Assembly: GCA_964465065.1 (NCBI GenBank)
Contig: CAYXHZ010000042.1
Location: 1-28,021 of the forward strand
DNA from: CAYMND01 sp964465065
Lineage (GTDB): Bacteria; Acidobacteriota; Aminicenantia; UBA2199
Direction: 5' to 3'
DNA: 28,021 nucleotides
Shown here: in pieces, positions 1 through 7,521 of the stretch
How the letters are laid out: the number at the start of each line of letters is the position of its first letter
Position numbering within the stretch: position 1 is the stretch's first letter
Made by a program: the position numbers and the translations under genes
The notes under the pieces: generated by a model
What the model was told of the DNA's origin: nothing
Database searches by the model: none
The model's input: only the letters and a program-made list of their open reading frames with translations

Positions 1-1434
1 GTTGATTTTTGTCCAGATGTCGGCGTTTTTGATTCCCAGGGCCCGGGGGTCAAAATGCAACGGGCTGTTTTGTCCGCGCTGGCGTTCGTAGTCCCGTAGG
101 GTGGCCAGGCCGACCTTGCCCAGCAACAGGATGGCGATGATGTTGAGAATGGCCATCAGGGCCACGCCGATATCGCCGAGCGCCCAAGCGAGTTTTGCGG
201 TCCGGATCGATCCGAAGAAAGTGGCCAGCAACATCAGCATTCGGGTAAGGTTGATCCCCAGCGTCGAGTTTTTCTTGAATATATAGGCGATGTTGGATTC
301 GGCGTAAAATGCGTAGGCCATCAGGGTGGTGAAGGCGAAAAAGAAAAGGGCCACAGCTACGAAGGGGCCGCCGAAGCCGCTGATGAAGGTGTCGAGTGCT
401 TTTTGTGTCCAGATCGGCCCATCCGGAATTCCCGGTATGTTGTTGGCCAGAAATCCCCCCTTGCCGTCGCTGGTGTTGTACATGCCGGTCATGAGCAGCA
501 TGAAGCCGGTGGCCGAGCAGACGAAAAGGGTGTCGACATAGACTGAAAAAGCTTGCACCAGACCCTGTTGTGCTGGGTGTCTAACCTCCGCCGCGGCGGC
601 TGCCTGCGGACCGGTGCCCTGGCCGGCCTCATTGGAGAAAACGCCGCGTTTGACACCCCAGGATATGGCGGTTCCGAGGACACCGCCAAAGACTGGATGG
701 GCTCCGAGCGCCGACGAAAATACAAGCGAGATCACATCTGGAAGCTTGCTGATGTTGATTACGACAATGATGACGGCCATTATAATGTAACCCAGTGCCA
801 TGAAGGGCACCATCAACTCGGCGGCCCGGCCGATACGCTTGACACCGCCGAATATGATCAGGCCCAGCAGAGCGGTGATGAACAGGCCGGAGATGACCGG
901 CGTGATGGCAGGGAAAGCGTTTTCAAACGAAACCGAGATGCTGTTGGCCTGGATGCCCGGCAGCAGGATACCGCAGGAAATTACGGTGACGACGGCAAAC
1001 AACAGAGAGTACCAGCGCATTCCCAGGCCTTTGTCGATGTAGTATGATGGCCCGCCGCGGTAAACACCGCCGATTTCTTCCTTCCAGACTTGGGCCAGTG
1101 CTGACTCGATGTAGGCTGAACCGGCGCCGAGGAAGGCAATGACCCACATCCAGAACAGTGCTCCGGGTCCGCCCATGGCGATGGCCGTGGCCACTCCGGC
1201 GATGTTGCCCGTACCGACCCGGCCGCCGAGAGCCATGGCGAAGCCTTGGAAGGATGACACACCGGAAGCCGACGACTGGCCATGCCAAAGCTGACTCACC
1301 ATGTCTTTGATCAGGCGCACCTGGAGAAAACGGGTGCGGAAGGAAAAATAGATACCGGTACCCAGACAGAGCACAATCACCGGCGTACTCCATAAAAAAC
1401 TGCTGATTTGATCGACTACATTCAAGAGATTCAT
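1..1434 (-). CDS. Sodium:alanine/glycine symporter (AGCS family), C-terminus cut by window edge
   Basis: Inner-membrane carrier predicted to import alanine or glycine with Na+. Reading on the minus strand from ATG 1434 gives 478 uninterrupted codons running off the left edge. Hydrophobic segments alternate through the whole length. AGCS hallmarks are visible: GRVGTGNIAG at about residues 71-80 after the first helices, and mid-protein FSNEAGQGTGPQAAAAAEV. The family is usually 440-500 residues, so probably only a short hydrophilic tail is missing. The start is supported by GGAGG seven bases upstream of the ATG and by a promoter at 1463-1491. It is transcribed away from the hydrolase at 1647. 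Family assignment is firm; the choice between alanine, glycine or another small amino acid is not visible in the sequence. Confidence 0.93.
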   Translation of the reverse strand, partial: MNLLNVVDQISSFLWSTPVIVLCLGTGIYFSFRTRFLQVRLIKDMVSQLWHGQSSASGVSSFQGFAMALGGRVGTGNIAGVATAIAMGGPGALFWMWVIAFLGAGSAYIESALAQVWKEEIGGVYRGGPSYYIDKGLGMRWYSLLFAVVTVISCGILLPGIQANSISVSFENAFPAITPVISGLFITALLGLIIFGGVKRIGRAAELMVPFMALGYIIMAVIIVVINISKLPDVISLVFSSALGAHPVFGGVLGTAISWGVKRGVFSNEAGQGTGPQAAAAAEVRHPAQQGLVQAFSVYVDTLFVCSATGFMLLMTGMYNTSDGKGGFLANNIPGIPDGPIWTQKALDTFISGFGGPFVAVALFFFAFTTLMAYAFYAESNIAYIFKKNSTLGINLTRMLMLLATFFGSIRTAKLAWALGDIGVALMAILNIIAILLLGKVGLATLRDYERQRGQNSPLHFDPRALGIKNADIWTKIN

Positions 1435-1462
1435 AGAACGGCCTCCGGATTGCTCTCAACCC

Positions 1463-1491
1463 ATTATCCGGGAACTGTGCTTTTTTCTCAA
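1463..1491 (-). promoter_or_regulatory. Sigma-70 type promoter of the AGCS symporter gene
   Basis: On the minus strand, TTGAGA (1491-1486) and GATAAT (1468-1463) are separated by 17 bases. Transcription would start near 1456, giving a leader of about 22 bases that carries the GGAGG ribosome site. This is too short for a glycine riboswitch. Seen in sequence; activity is inferred. Confidence 0.6.
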
Positions 1492-1611
1492 GCTGTCCAG
1501 TGAAAAGAAGGCCGGAAATGTGCTGGATGCAGAAAAATGCAGCTTCGGAAGGAAAATCAGGTTGCCGGGTGACAGCGGCAAAGCCGGTTTTACGCCGCGC
1601 CGATTTCGAGC

Positions 1612-1641
1612 TTGGGAATTCGAAGCCTGATTTGGTATAAT
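1612..1641 (+). promoter_or_regulatory. Promoter of the MBL-fold hydrolase, with -10 box five bases from the ATG
   Basis: TTGGGA (1612-1617), an 18-base spacer, and a perfect TATAAT (1636-1641). Only five A residues separate the -10 box from the ATG at 1647, so the predicted transcription start falls at or next to the start codon. No Shine-Dalgarno sequence is present. This is the arrangement of a leaderless mRNA. Confidence 0.55.
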
Positions 1642-1646
1642 AAAAA

Positions 1647-2429
1647 ATGATTCAATGTGTGTCTCTGGCCAGCGGTTCCAAGGGTAATTCTTTTCTGGTG
1701 CAATTCGATGATCACAATTATCTGATCGACTTGGGGATCAGCTACCGGCAGTTGCGCCTGCGCTTGCAGGAATGTGCCCTGACACCGGCCGACATTCACG
1801 GTGTATTCATCACCCACGAGCACAGCGATCATATCGCCGGTCTGCCGTTGTTTCTCAAATACCACCCCGTTCCGGTTTTTCTGACTCCAGGCAGCGCCAG
1901 GGCCTTGTCCAGGCAAGGTATCGCTTCTCCGCTGTTTTTCATTTCCCCGCGTAATCACCGTTTCAGCTTGGCGGATGTCGAGATTACCGTCCTGCCGACG
2001 AATCACGATGCCCTGGAGCCTTGTGCATTTCAATTCGCTCATCACCTGGGGAATCTGTTGCATATGACCGATACCGGTACGGCCCCCGACCGTCTCTGCC
2101 GGGCGATCAACGAGTCCGATCTGCTGATCATCGAAAGCAACCATGACGAGACGATGCTGCAGAACGGTCCGTATCCGGCCTCTCTGAAAGCACGCATCGC
2201 CAGCCAATTCGGTCATCTGTCCAACCGCCAGACCTTCGATCTGCTCTCGTGTTACGCTTCCTCTCGTCTGCGGCATGTTTTTTTGGCTCACTTGTCGGAG
2301 CACAACAACACGCCTCATCTGGCTGAGTCCAGTATCGGCCGTCTGATCGATGCTGTCGATCATCGTTACAACTTTTCCTGCCACCTGACCTATCCAGGGC
2401 GACTCAGCCAGCGGGTGTCGATCGGCTGA
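1647..2429 (+). CDS. MBL-fold metallo-hydrolase, YycJ/WalJ-like
   Basis: Metallo-beta-lactamase-fold hydrolase of 260 residues. The N-terminus LASGSKGNSF (residues 8-17) is typical of the YycJ/WalJ family, which supports the ATG at 1647. The metal-binding HxHxDH motif lies at residues 57-62 (HEHSDH). Further candidate metal ligands follow in PTNHDA, TDTG and HLSEHNN, matching the family order. No signal peptide is seen, so it is cytoplasmic. Family members are proposed to be nucleases or phosphodiesterases, but the substrate here cannot be deduced. It has its own promoter and no two-component walK/walR genes nearby, so a role tied to cell-wall signalling should not be assumed. The missing ribosome site is noted under the promoter. 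Confidence 0.88.
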   Translation: MIQCVSLASGSKGNSFLVQFDDHNYLIDLGISYRQLRLRLQECALTPADIHGVFITHEHSDHIAGLPLFLKYHPVPVFLTPGSARALSRQGIASPLFFISPRNHRFSLADVEITVLPTNHDALEPCAFQFAHHLGNLLHMTDTGTAPDRLCRAINESDLLIIESNHDETMLQNGPYPASLKARIASQFGHLSNRQTFDLLSCYASSRLRHVFLAHLSEHNNTPHLAESSIGRLIDAVDHRYNFSCHLTYPGRLSQRVSIG

Positions 2430-2454
2430 ATCGCATTGCATATCGGCCGAGAAC

Positions 2455-2484
2455 TTGAAATTGTGCCGCTGACCGGATTATAAT
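2455..2484 (+). promoter_or_regulatory. Sigma-70 type promoter of the YitT-family gene
   Basis: TTGAAA (2455-2460), an 18-base spacer and a perfect TATAAT (2479-2484). The predicted start near 2491 leaves a 20-base leader that carries GAGGTG (2501-2506), four bases before the ATG at 2511. This is a conventional leader, in contrast to the gene upstream. Confidence 0.65.
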
Positions 2485-2510
2485 AGGCCGCCATCGCGAA
2501 GAGGTGTTTC

Positions 2511-3407
2511 ATGGTCAAACAATTGTCAAAACATAAAGATAGACTGTGGCCCTGGCTGATGATCATTTTCGGATCCATCGTCAGTTCTCTGGGTTACGTC
2601 ATCTTCATTCTGCCCTTGAATATGATCGAAGGCGGAGTCACCGGTATCGGCATCATAGTACAACATTTGACCCGATTGCCCATCGTCGGCATGAGTTCCC
2701 TTGCCTTGACGGCAGTGGTGTTTGTGGTAGCCACGAAAAAACTGGGCAAGAGTTTTGGTGCCAAATCGATTTTTGCCACCATTCTCATGAATCTTCTGAT
2801 CGACTTTTTCACGATTTTGAAAATCAGACCGGTTACCGACGATATCCTGCTGGCCGCTTTTTATGGTGGGGCCATCGTCGGCTTGGGCCTCGGTCTGATC
2901 TATTATGCCGGTGCCTCGACCGGTGGAGCCGACGCCCTGGCCCAGATTTTCTGGCGTTTGCGGCGTATTCCCATCGGTCGTACCCTGCTGACCATCGACA
3001 TCTTCGTCCTGAGCGCTGCGACGATCATTTTCATTCCCTTGGAAAAGATCATGTACTCCTTGATTTTCATCTATATCGAAATTCAGGTGATCGATATGGT
3101 GATCAGCGGCTTCCGTGCCAGTCAACGGGTCATGGTGGTCACCGACAAGCCCGATGAAATCAAGGAGGCGATCTTTGAGCGTTTGGGACGTGGATTGACC
3201 ATCTTCCGGGGAGAGGGGGGCTATACCGGCGAAGAACGCCTGATGTTGACCACGGTGGTTCCCAAGAAGGATATACCGGAGGTGCGGCGGATCATTTCTC
3301 ATCATGATCCGGATGCCTTTGTGATCATTCAGGATATCCACCAGGTCTACGGAGAAGGGTTCGACCGGCTTCCTAAGCGGGGACCGGTGACGGATCAAAA
3401 GTCCTGA
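2511..3407 (+). CDS. YitT family membrane protein (DUF161 plus DUF2179)
   Basis: Polytopic membrane protein of 298 residues. About six hydrophobic segments span residues 14-200, including the family-typical GASTGGADAL loop around residues 133-142. A soluble C-terminal domain follows from about residue 205 (MVVTDKPDEIKEAI, then RGLTIFRGEGGYTG), matching the DUF2179 pattern. YitT proteins are widespread and their transported substrate or role is not established. Length and domain order are normal for the family. It follows the MBL gene by 81 bases but has its own strong promoter, so it is probably a single-gene unit. The start is fixed by GAGGTG before ATG 2511. Confidence 0.9.
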   Translation: MVKQLSKHKDRLWPWLMIIFGSIVSSLGYVIFILPLNMIEGGVTGIGIIVQHLTRLPIVGMSSLALTAVVFVVATKKLGKSFGAKSIFATILMNLLIDFFTILKIRPVTDDILLAAFYGGAIVGLGLGLIYYAGASTGGADALAQIFWRLRRIPIGRTLLTIDIFVLSAATIIFIPLEKIMYSLIFIYIEIQVIDMVISGFRASQRVMVVTDKPDEIKEAIFERLGRGLTIFRGEGGYTGEERLMLTTVVPKKDIPEVRRIISHHDPDAFVIIQDIHQVYGEGFDRLPKRGPVTDQKS

Positions 3408-3470
3408 TCGGGCGGAATATCTGGGGGTATGGTCGGGATCGAGTTGATGGATTTGTTTTTTCACGCAATC

Positions 3471-3476
3471 TATAAT
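3471..3476 (+). promoter_or_regulatory. -10 box (TATAAT) upstream of the lipid-transport operon
   Basis: A perfect TATAAT ends 11 bases before the ATG at 3488. No good -35 hexamer lies 16-18 bases upstream; the region is AT-rich (GGATTTG). The predicted leader is about five bases, with only a weak GGA before the ATG, so the mRNA would be nearly leaderless. Confidence 0.4.
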
Positions 3477-3487
3477 GATGGAAAAAC

Positions 3488-4567
3488 ATGAATGCAGATC
3501 CGTCTGTTTCTGATCAGGTTTTGGTATTGCCGGAGTCGCTGGATATCGATTCGGTGGCCGAAGTGTGGAATCGGCTGGCAAAACGACCGGTTCAACTGCC
3601 GTTGGCGATCGATTTGGGCCGGATTGAACGAATCGATTCGGCTGGCGCCAGCCTGATCGCTCTGATCATGCACCGCTTCCCATCCGTTCAAGCGCTCAAC
3701 CGCACGGAACGGGTGGAAAGCATGCTGAAGATGTTCGGTACACCACCTGACAAGGCGGTCTCCACTCCGCGACGAAACAGGCCGGGTTTCGTCGCCGTCC
3801 TGGGCGATCATGTCTATCGCTTCGCTTCGTTGCTCGCAGCCATGATGATCCTGATCGCCGACAGCATTGCGCATATCGTCTCGTTTCTGATGCACCGCCG
3901 CGGAGTTCAGAGAGGTGATTTTACTCAGCAACTGTATTTGATGGGATATAAATCCCTGTCCATCACCAGCGTCATATCCCTGTTGGTTGGTTTGACCATA
4001 TCGCTGACTACCGCGGCACAGTTGCGTTTGCTGGGCGGAGACATCTACCTGCCGACCATTGCCGGTTTTGCCATGATCAAGGAATTGGTGCCCCTGATGA
4101 CCGGGATCATTCTGGCCGGTAAAATCGGCGCCGCCATCACCGCTGAGGTCGCCACCATGAAGGTGATGGAAGAAATCGACGCCCTGGTGACCATGGGGAT
4201 TGATCCGCTTCGCTTTCTGATGGTGCCCCGGCTGACGGCCATCACGGTGGCGGTGCCGCTGCTGCTGATCTGTTCGGATTTCATCAGCGTTATCGGTTGC
4301 ATTCTGGTCGGCGATCTGTACTCTTCCATCCCGGCCAAGGTTTTCGTCAAAGAAATGCTGGCAGTCATTGATCTGGGGGATTTTTTTCTGGCAGCGATCA
4401 AGACGCTGACTTTCGGCTGGGCGGTGGTGCTGATCAGCGGTTCGACCGGGCTCAAGGCTTCGGGCGGGGCTGAAGGGGTTGGTCTGGCCACCACCAACGC
4501 GGTTCTGTATTCCATATCGTCTATCATCGTCATCGACTGTGTTTTCGCCATGATCATCTATTTTTAG
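3488..4567 (+). CDS. MlaE-family lipid ABC transporter permease with N-terminal STAS domain
   Basis: Inner-membrane permease of an MCE-type phospholipid transporter, 359 residues. Residues 1-85 form a STAS-like domain with the DSAGASLIAL stretch at about 51-60. The rest matches MlaE/YrbE: several membrane helices and the conserved core ELVPLMTGIILAGKIGAA followed by ATMKVMEEIDAL, TMGIDPLRFL and the helices after it. In the E. coli Mla system the STAS protein MlaB is a separate subunit; here its equivalent is fused to the permease, a known variant in many diderm phyla. It begins the four-gene operon and its stop codon is one base before the next ATG. Confidence 0.93.
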   Translation: MNADPSVSDQVLVLPESLDIDSVAEVWNRLAKRPVQLPLAIDLGRIERIDSAGASLIALIMHRFPSVQALNRTERVESMLKMFGTPPDKAVSTPRRNRPGFVAVLGDHVYRFASLLAAMMILIADSIAHIVSFLMHRRGVQRGDFTQQLYLMGYKSLSITSVISLLVGLTISLTTAAQLRLLGGDIYLPTIAGFAMIKELVPLMTGIILAGKIGAAITAEVATMKVMEEIDALVTMGIDPLRFLMVPRLTAITVAVPLLLICSDFISVIGCILVGDLYSSIPAKVFVKEMLAVIDLGDFFLAAIKTLTFGWAVVLISGSTGLKASGGAEGVGLATTNAVLYSISSIIVIDCVFAMIIYF

Positions 4568-4568
4568 C

Positions 4569-5324
4569 ATGACCGAAAAGCCTTGTATAGAAGTCTGCAA
4601 CCTGGACGCCGGGTATGGCAACCCGATTCTGACGGATGTATCCTTCGCGATCCATCGGGCCTCGACTACCGTGGTGATCGGCCGGAGCGGCTGTGGGAAG
4701 TCGACGCTCCTTAAAACCATGATCGGATTGATTCCACCGTTGGCCGGTAAAATTCGATATTTCGGTGAAGATCTTGATCTTGCTGACGAATTGCAGCTCA
4801 GTTCGCTGTACAGGAGTCTGGGTGTGCTCTACCAGGGCAGCGCTCTGTTGAATTCGCTGACGGCCGCCGAAAACATCTCCCTGCCGGTCCGGCTCCACTA
4901 CCCGGATACTCCCGGCGAACTTGTCTCCGAAATGGTCCGGTTGCGACTGGGTCAGGTCGGCTTGCCCGGTGTCCAAGACCATTACCCATCCCAATTGTCC
5001 GGAGGAATGCGCAAACGGGTCGGGTTGGCCAGAGCCCTGATTTTAGATCCGGAGATCATTTTCTGTGATGAGCCTTCGGCGGGACTGGACCCCGTCACAG
5101 CCGCCGGTATTGACCGCCTGATTCTGTCGCTCCGGGATCAGCTGGGTGTGACCTTTGTCGTGGTGACTCATGAGCTGGCCTCGATACGCGAGATTGCCGA
5201 CCGGGTCGTTTTTCTACACCAGGGGCGGCTGATTTTTTACGGGGATCTGGCCGGCATGACTCGCTCCGAACTGCCGGCTGTCGCCGATTTTTTGGCAAGG
5301 AAGAAACAAGATGGTAACTCATGA
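4569..5324 (+). CDS. MlaF-like ATPase of the lipid ABC transporter
   Basis: ATP-binding subunit of 251 residues that powers the MlaE-like permease. All ABC motifs are present and intact: Walker A GRSGCGKST (38-46), Q-loop Gln89, signature LSGGM (143-147), Walker B IIFCDEP with catalytic Glu168, and switch His201. The wording DEPSAGLDPVTA is typical of the MlaF group. It starts one base after the permease stop and overlaps the MCE gene by 14 bases, so translation is probably coupled. No substrate-binding protein gene is present, consistent with MCE importers or exporters in which the MCE protein takes that role. Confidence 0.95.
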   Translation: MTEKPCIEVCNLDAGYGNPILTDVSFAIHRASTTVVIGRSGCGKSTLLKTMIGLIPPLAGKIRYFGEDLDLADELQLSSLYRSLGVLYQGSALLNSLTAAENISLPVRLHYPDTPGELVSEMVRLRLGQVGLPGVQDHYPSQLSGGMRKRVGLARALILDPEIIFCDEPSAGLDPVTAAGIDRLILSLRDQLGVTFVVVTHELASIREIADRVVFLHQGRLIFYGDLAGMTRSELPAVADFLARKKQDGNS

Positions 5325-6279
5325 ACAGAAGAGACGTCTGGGTGTTTTTGTATTCATTTCCCTGCTTGCCCTGATTGTCACTCTGGCCTTGTTGTTAGGC
5401 CCGAAACTGCAGGATAAAGGCGACGAATACTTGGTGCGTTTCCGCGGATTGTCGGTGAACGGCTTGAATGTCGGTGGTTCGGTCAAATACCAGGGCGTCG
5501 AGATTGGACGGGTAACGGAGATTTCCGTCGATCCAGATGACATCAACGCCATTCTGGTGCGGATCAAGGTCAGAAAATTATTCCCCATGAAAGACAATAT
5601 GGAGGTCAAGTTACAGTTTTTGGGGATCACCGGAATCCGCTACCTGGAAATCTCCGGTGGCACCAACGCGGCACCGCGTATCAAGAAGGGTAGCGAACTG
5701 CCCATCGGCAGAGGACTGGGGGAGCAGGCCGAAGATGTGGTCAGCAATGTCGACGAAGCGGTGAAAAACATCACCCATTTGCTGCGTACCGAAAATCTGG
5801 AGAAAGTTTCCCGTATCCTTACCAACCTCGAGAAGAGTACGCAGCAGCTCAACAACGCCATCGGTGAACGGATCGAGGGCGTCAAAACCACCCTGTCGGA
5901 TCTGGCGGAAATCAGCGCCAACCTGAAACTGACCGCTCAGAACCTCAACAACATCAGCAGCGTGCTGCAGGAGGGGATGCGGGGGATTTCCTGGCCCGAT
6001 CTTTTTAACAAGGCCGACAGCGTGGTCAGTAACCTGCAGCGGCGACTTTCCGATCAGGAGCTCGGTTTGGCGGTGAGCCGATTGAATAGACTGCTGGACT
6101 CTGCCGACAAGACAATGAAAAACATCGGGGACTTGTTTGGGTCTCAGCAGGATGGGGTTTCCGACACCCTGCGCAGTTTTCGGGAGGCTATCGAGAACTT
6201 TTCACAGCTGACCCGGGACTTGAGCGAGGACCCGTCCAGTCTGATCAAACCCAGAAAAGAGGCCAGGAGAAAGAAATGA
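5311..6279 (+). CDS. MCE/MlaD-family periplasmic lipid-binding protein
   Basis: Membrane-anchored MCE protein of 322 residues. One transmembrane helix at residues 10-30 is followed by a single MCE domain (about 40-118, including the GSVKYQGVEIGRV and GITGIRYLEI stretches). A long polar helical region follows (about 130-310) with repeated Asn/Leu heptad-like segments, expected to form a multimeric tube or to reach across the periplasm. The basic C-terminus ends RKEARRKK. MCE proteins of this single-domain, long-tail type work with MlaE/MlaF to move lipids between the membranes. It overlaps the ATPase gene by 14 bases and the lipoprotein gene by 4 bases. Confidence 0.93.
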   Translation: MVTHEQKRRLGVFVFISLLALIVTLALLLGPKLQDKGDEYLVRFRGLSVNGLNVGGSVKYQGVEIGRVTEISVDPDDINAILVRIKVRKLFPMKDNMEVKLQFLGITGIRYLEISGGTNAAPRIKKGSELPIGRGLGEQAEDVVSNVDEAVKNITHLLRTENLEKVSRILTNLEKSTQQLNNAIGERIEGVKTTLSDLAEISANLKLTAQNLNNISSVLQEGMRGISWPDLFNKADSVVSNLQRRLSDQELGLAVSRLNRLLDSADKTMKNIGDLFGSQQDGVSDTLRSFREAIENFSQLTRDLSEDPSSLIKPRKEARRKK

Positions 6280-6881
6280 CCAGTACAAGCAGGTTTTTCC
6301 AGTCGTTGATCATCAGTGTCGTTCTCGTTGCCAGCACCGCCTGCCTCTCGCATCCGGTGCGGCATTATTACCAGATCAGCGTCGATGATCGGGTCACCAC
6401 CCCCTCGGAGAAGGGGCTGGCTGTGGCGGCGGTTGAAATGGATGATTTCTACGACAGCTACCGGATTGTGTACCGCAATTCGCAGTATGAGGTCAATCGC
6501 TACCTGTACCATCTGTGGTACAAGAAGCCTAGCCAGATGATTCGTGAAAACATCGCGGCCTTTTTCAAAACCGGCGATCAATCCCAACCCATCTCGGAGC
6601 AGAGCGGCGGTTCGCAGGCCGGCTACATTCTTTTCTGCCGGGTTCTTTGTATCGAAGAGCAGATCGAGAACCGGCAGACTTGGGCCCGGCTCAGTATGGA
6701 ATTGCAGTTGCGCGATGTCGGCGGAGAAAAAGGCGTACTAATGCACCGCTTTGACCGTCGCGAAGTGGTGACCGGACGTCGGGTCCGGGATCTGGTCAAA
6801 ACCTTTTCGATTATACTCAACCAGGAGTTGATGAACTTCAACGGCTTGATCGGGAAGGCCCTGAGCCAAGCTGAGCGCTGA
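6276..6881 (+). CDS. ABC-type transport auxiliary lipoprotein (PqiC/DUF330-like)
   Basis: 201-residue predicted lipoprotein. Residues 1-22 form a signal peptide with a relaxed lipobox STA|C (lipidated Cys23). The mature start RHYYQISVDD resembles the opening of the PqiC-type auxiliary lipoprotein family that accompanies MCE transporters. The alternating beta/alpha pattern and the final helical segment fit that family. Position is the strongest argument: it overlaps the MCE gene by 4 bases and ends the operon. It probably works at the outer-membrane end of the lipid path. Its last 44 bases overlap the oppositely oriented ligase gene. The lipobox lacks the usual Leu at -3, so lipidation is likely but not certain. 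Confidence 0.8.
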   Translation: MTSTSRFFQSLIISVVLVASTACLSHPVRHYYQISVDDRVTTPSEKGLAVAAVEMDDFYDSYRIVYRNSQYEVNRYLYHLWYKKPSQMIRENIAAFFKTGDQSQPISEQSGGSQAGYILFCRVLCIEEQIENRQTWARLSMELQLRDVGGEKGVLMHRFDRREVVTGRRVRDLVKTFSIILNQELMNFNGLIGKALSQAER

Positions 6882-7503
6882 AAAAGTCCCCTTCGATGCG
6901 AGCTTTCAGTATTTCGAAAAAATGTTCCGCATCAAGTCCTGGCAGCTGTTCGGCCAGGGAGCTGATAAAATCGCTGTGGCTCCGGCCGCGGCGGTATTCG
7001 GGCTCCTGGGGAGGATGCAACAGGTAGCGGGATACGGTCAGGGCGGTTTCGGCCAGGTTCAGGACTCCGTGGTAGACGACACGGTTACGGCTGCGGAACA
7101 TCGAGGAACCGAGAATCTTGCGCTCATCGGTAGTGGCCAAGTCCGAGACGCCCCGAAAAAACACGGTCAATCCGAGTTCCTTGGCGATCAATTCAGCCAA
7201 AAAGCCGTTGATGCGGGCGAAATGGTGTGACGGGTTGGTTAGTTTTTTTTCGAACAAGGCGATTGTTACCTGGGCTGTCCGCTGTGACAAGAGAACCGGT
7301 TGCCCTCCGGAAGGACGCCGGTAAACCTTGATTTTGTCTCTGGTCAGCGAGAACAGATTCAGTGAGTCCAAGACCTGATTCCCCTGTCCGACCACCACAC
7401 AGGTCTGGTCGACGCGCCAGACCATTGCGCAATTCGAGCCGGCGTTCATCATGACCGAATCTGCTAGCGTGTACGGTTCTATCTCGACAAGCGCCTGGGG
7501 CAT
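6838..7503 (-). CDS. Lipoate-protein ligase/octanoyltransferase-like protein, single short domain
   Basis: 221-residue member of the BPL/LplA/LipB fold. Visible signatures are RRPSGGQPV (62-70), matching the RRxSGGG lipoyl-AMP binding motif, and GVSDL...DERKILG with the conserved Lys129, followed by HGVLNL. It lacks the C-terminal accessory domain of E. coli LplA (about 337 residues). The third glycine of SGGG is Gln and the usual His-Asp after the motif is absent. It lies 18 bases after lpdA in the pdh operon, so the likely job is attaching a lipoyl or octanoyl group to Lys43 of the E2 subunit. Whether it is a ligase, an amidotransferase (LipL-like) or degenerate cannot be decided by eye. 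Confidence 0.75.
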   Translation of the reverse strand: MPQALVEIEPYTLADSVMMNAGSNCAMVWRVDQTCVVVGQGNQVLDSLNLFSLTRDKIKVYRRPSGGQPVLLSQRTAQVTIALFEKKLTNPSHHFARINGFLAELIAKELGLTVFFRGVSDLATTDERKILGSSMFRSRNRVVYHGVLNLAETALTVSRYLLHPPQEPEYRRGRSHSDFISSLAEQLPGLDAEHFFEILKARIEGDFFSAQLGSGPSRSSR

Positions 7504-7521
7504 GGTTTCGACTCTCCGGGG

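Noticed and set aside
1435..1646. Possible glycine riboswitch before the AGCS symporter
   Set aside because: The promoter at 1463-1491 leaves only about 22 leader bases, and no aptamer-like structure is seen in the remaining intergenic sequence.
2526..4720. Two long minus-strand open frames (about 351 and 416 codons) opposite the YitT and permease genes
   Set aside because: Their products are His/Gln/Asp/Gly-rich with no domain pattern, and they lie antisense to genes with clear motifs, promoters and ribosome sites. They are by-products of codon bias.
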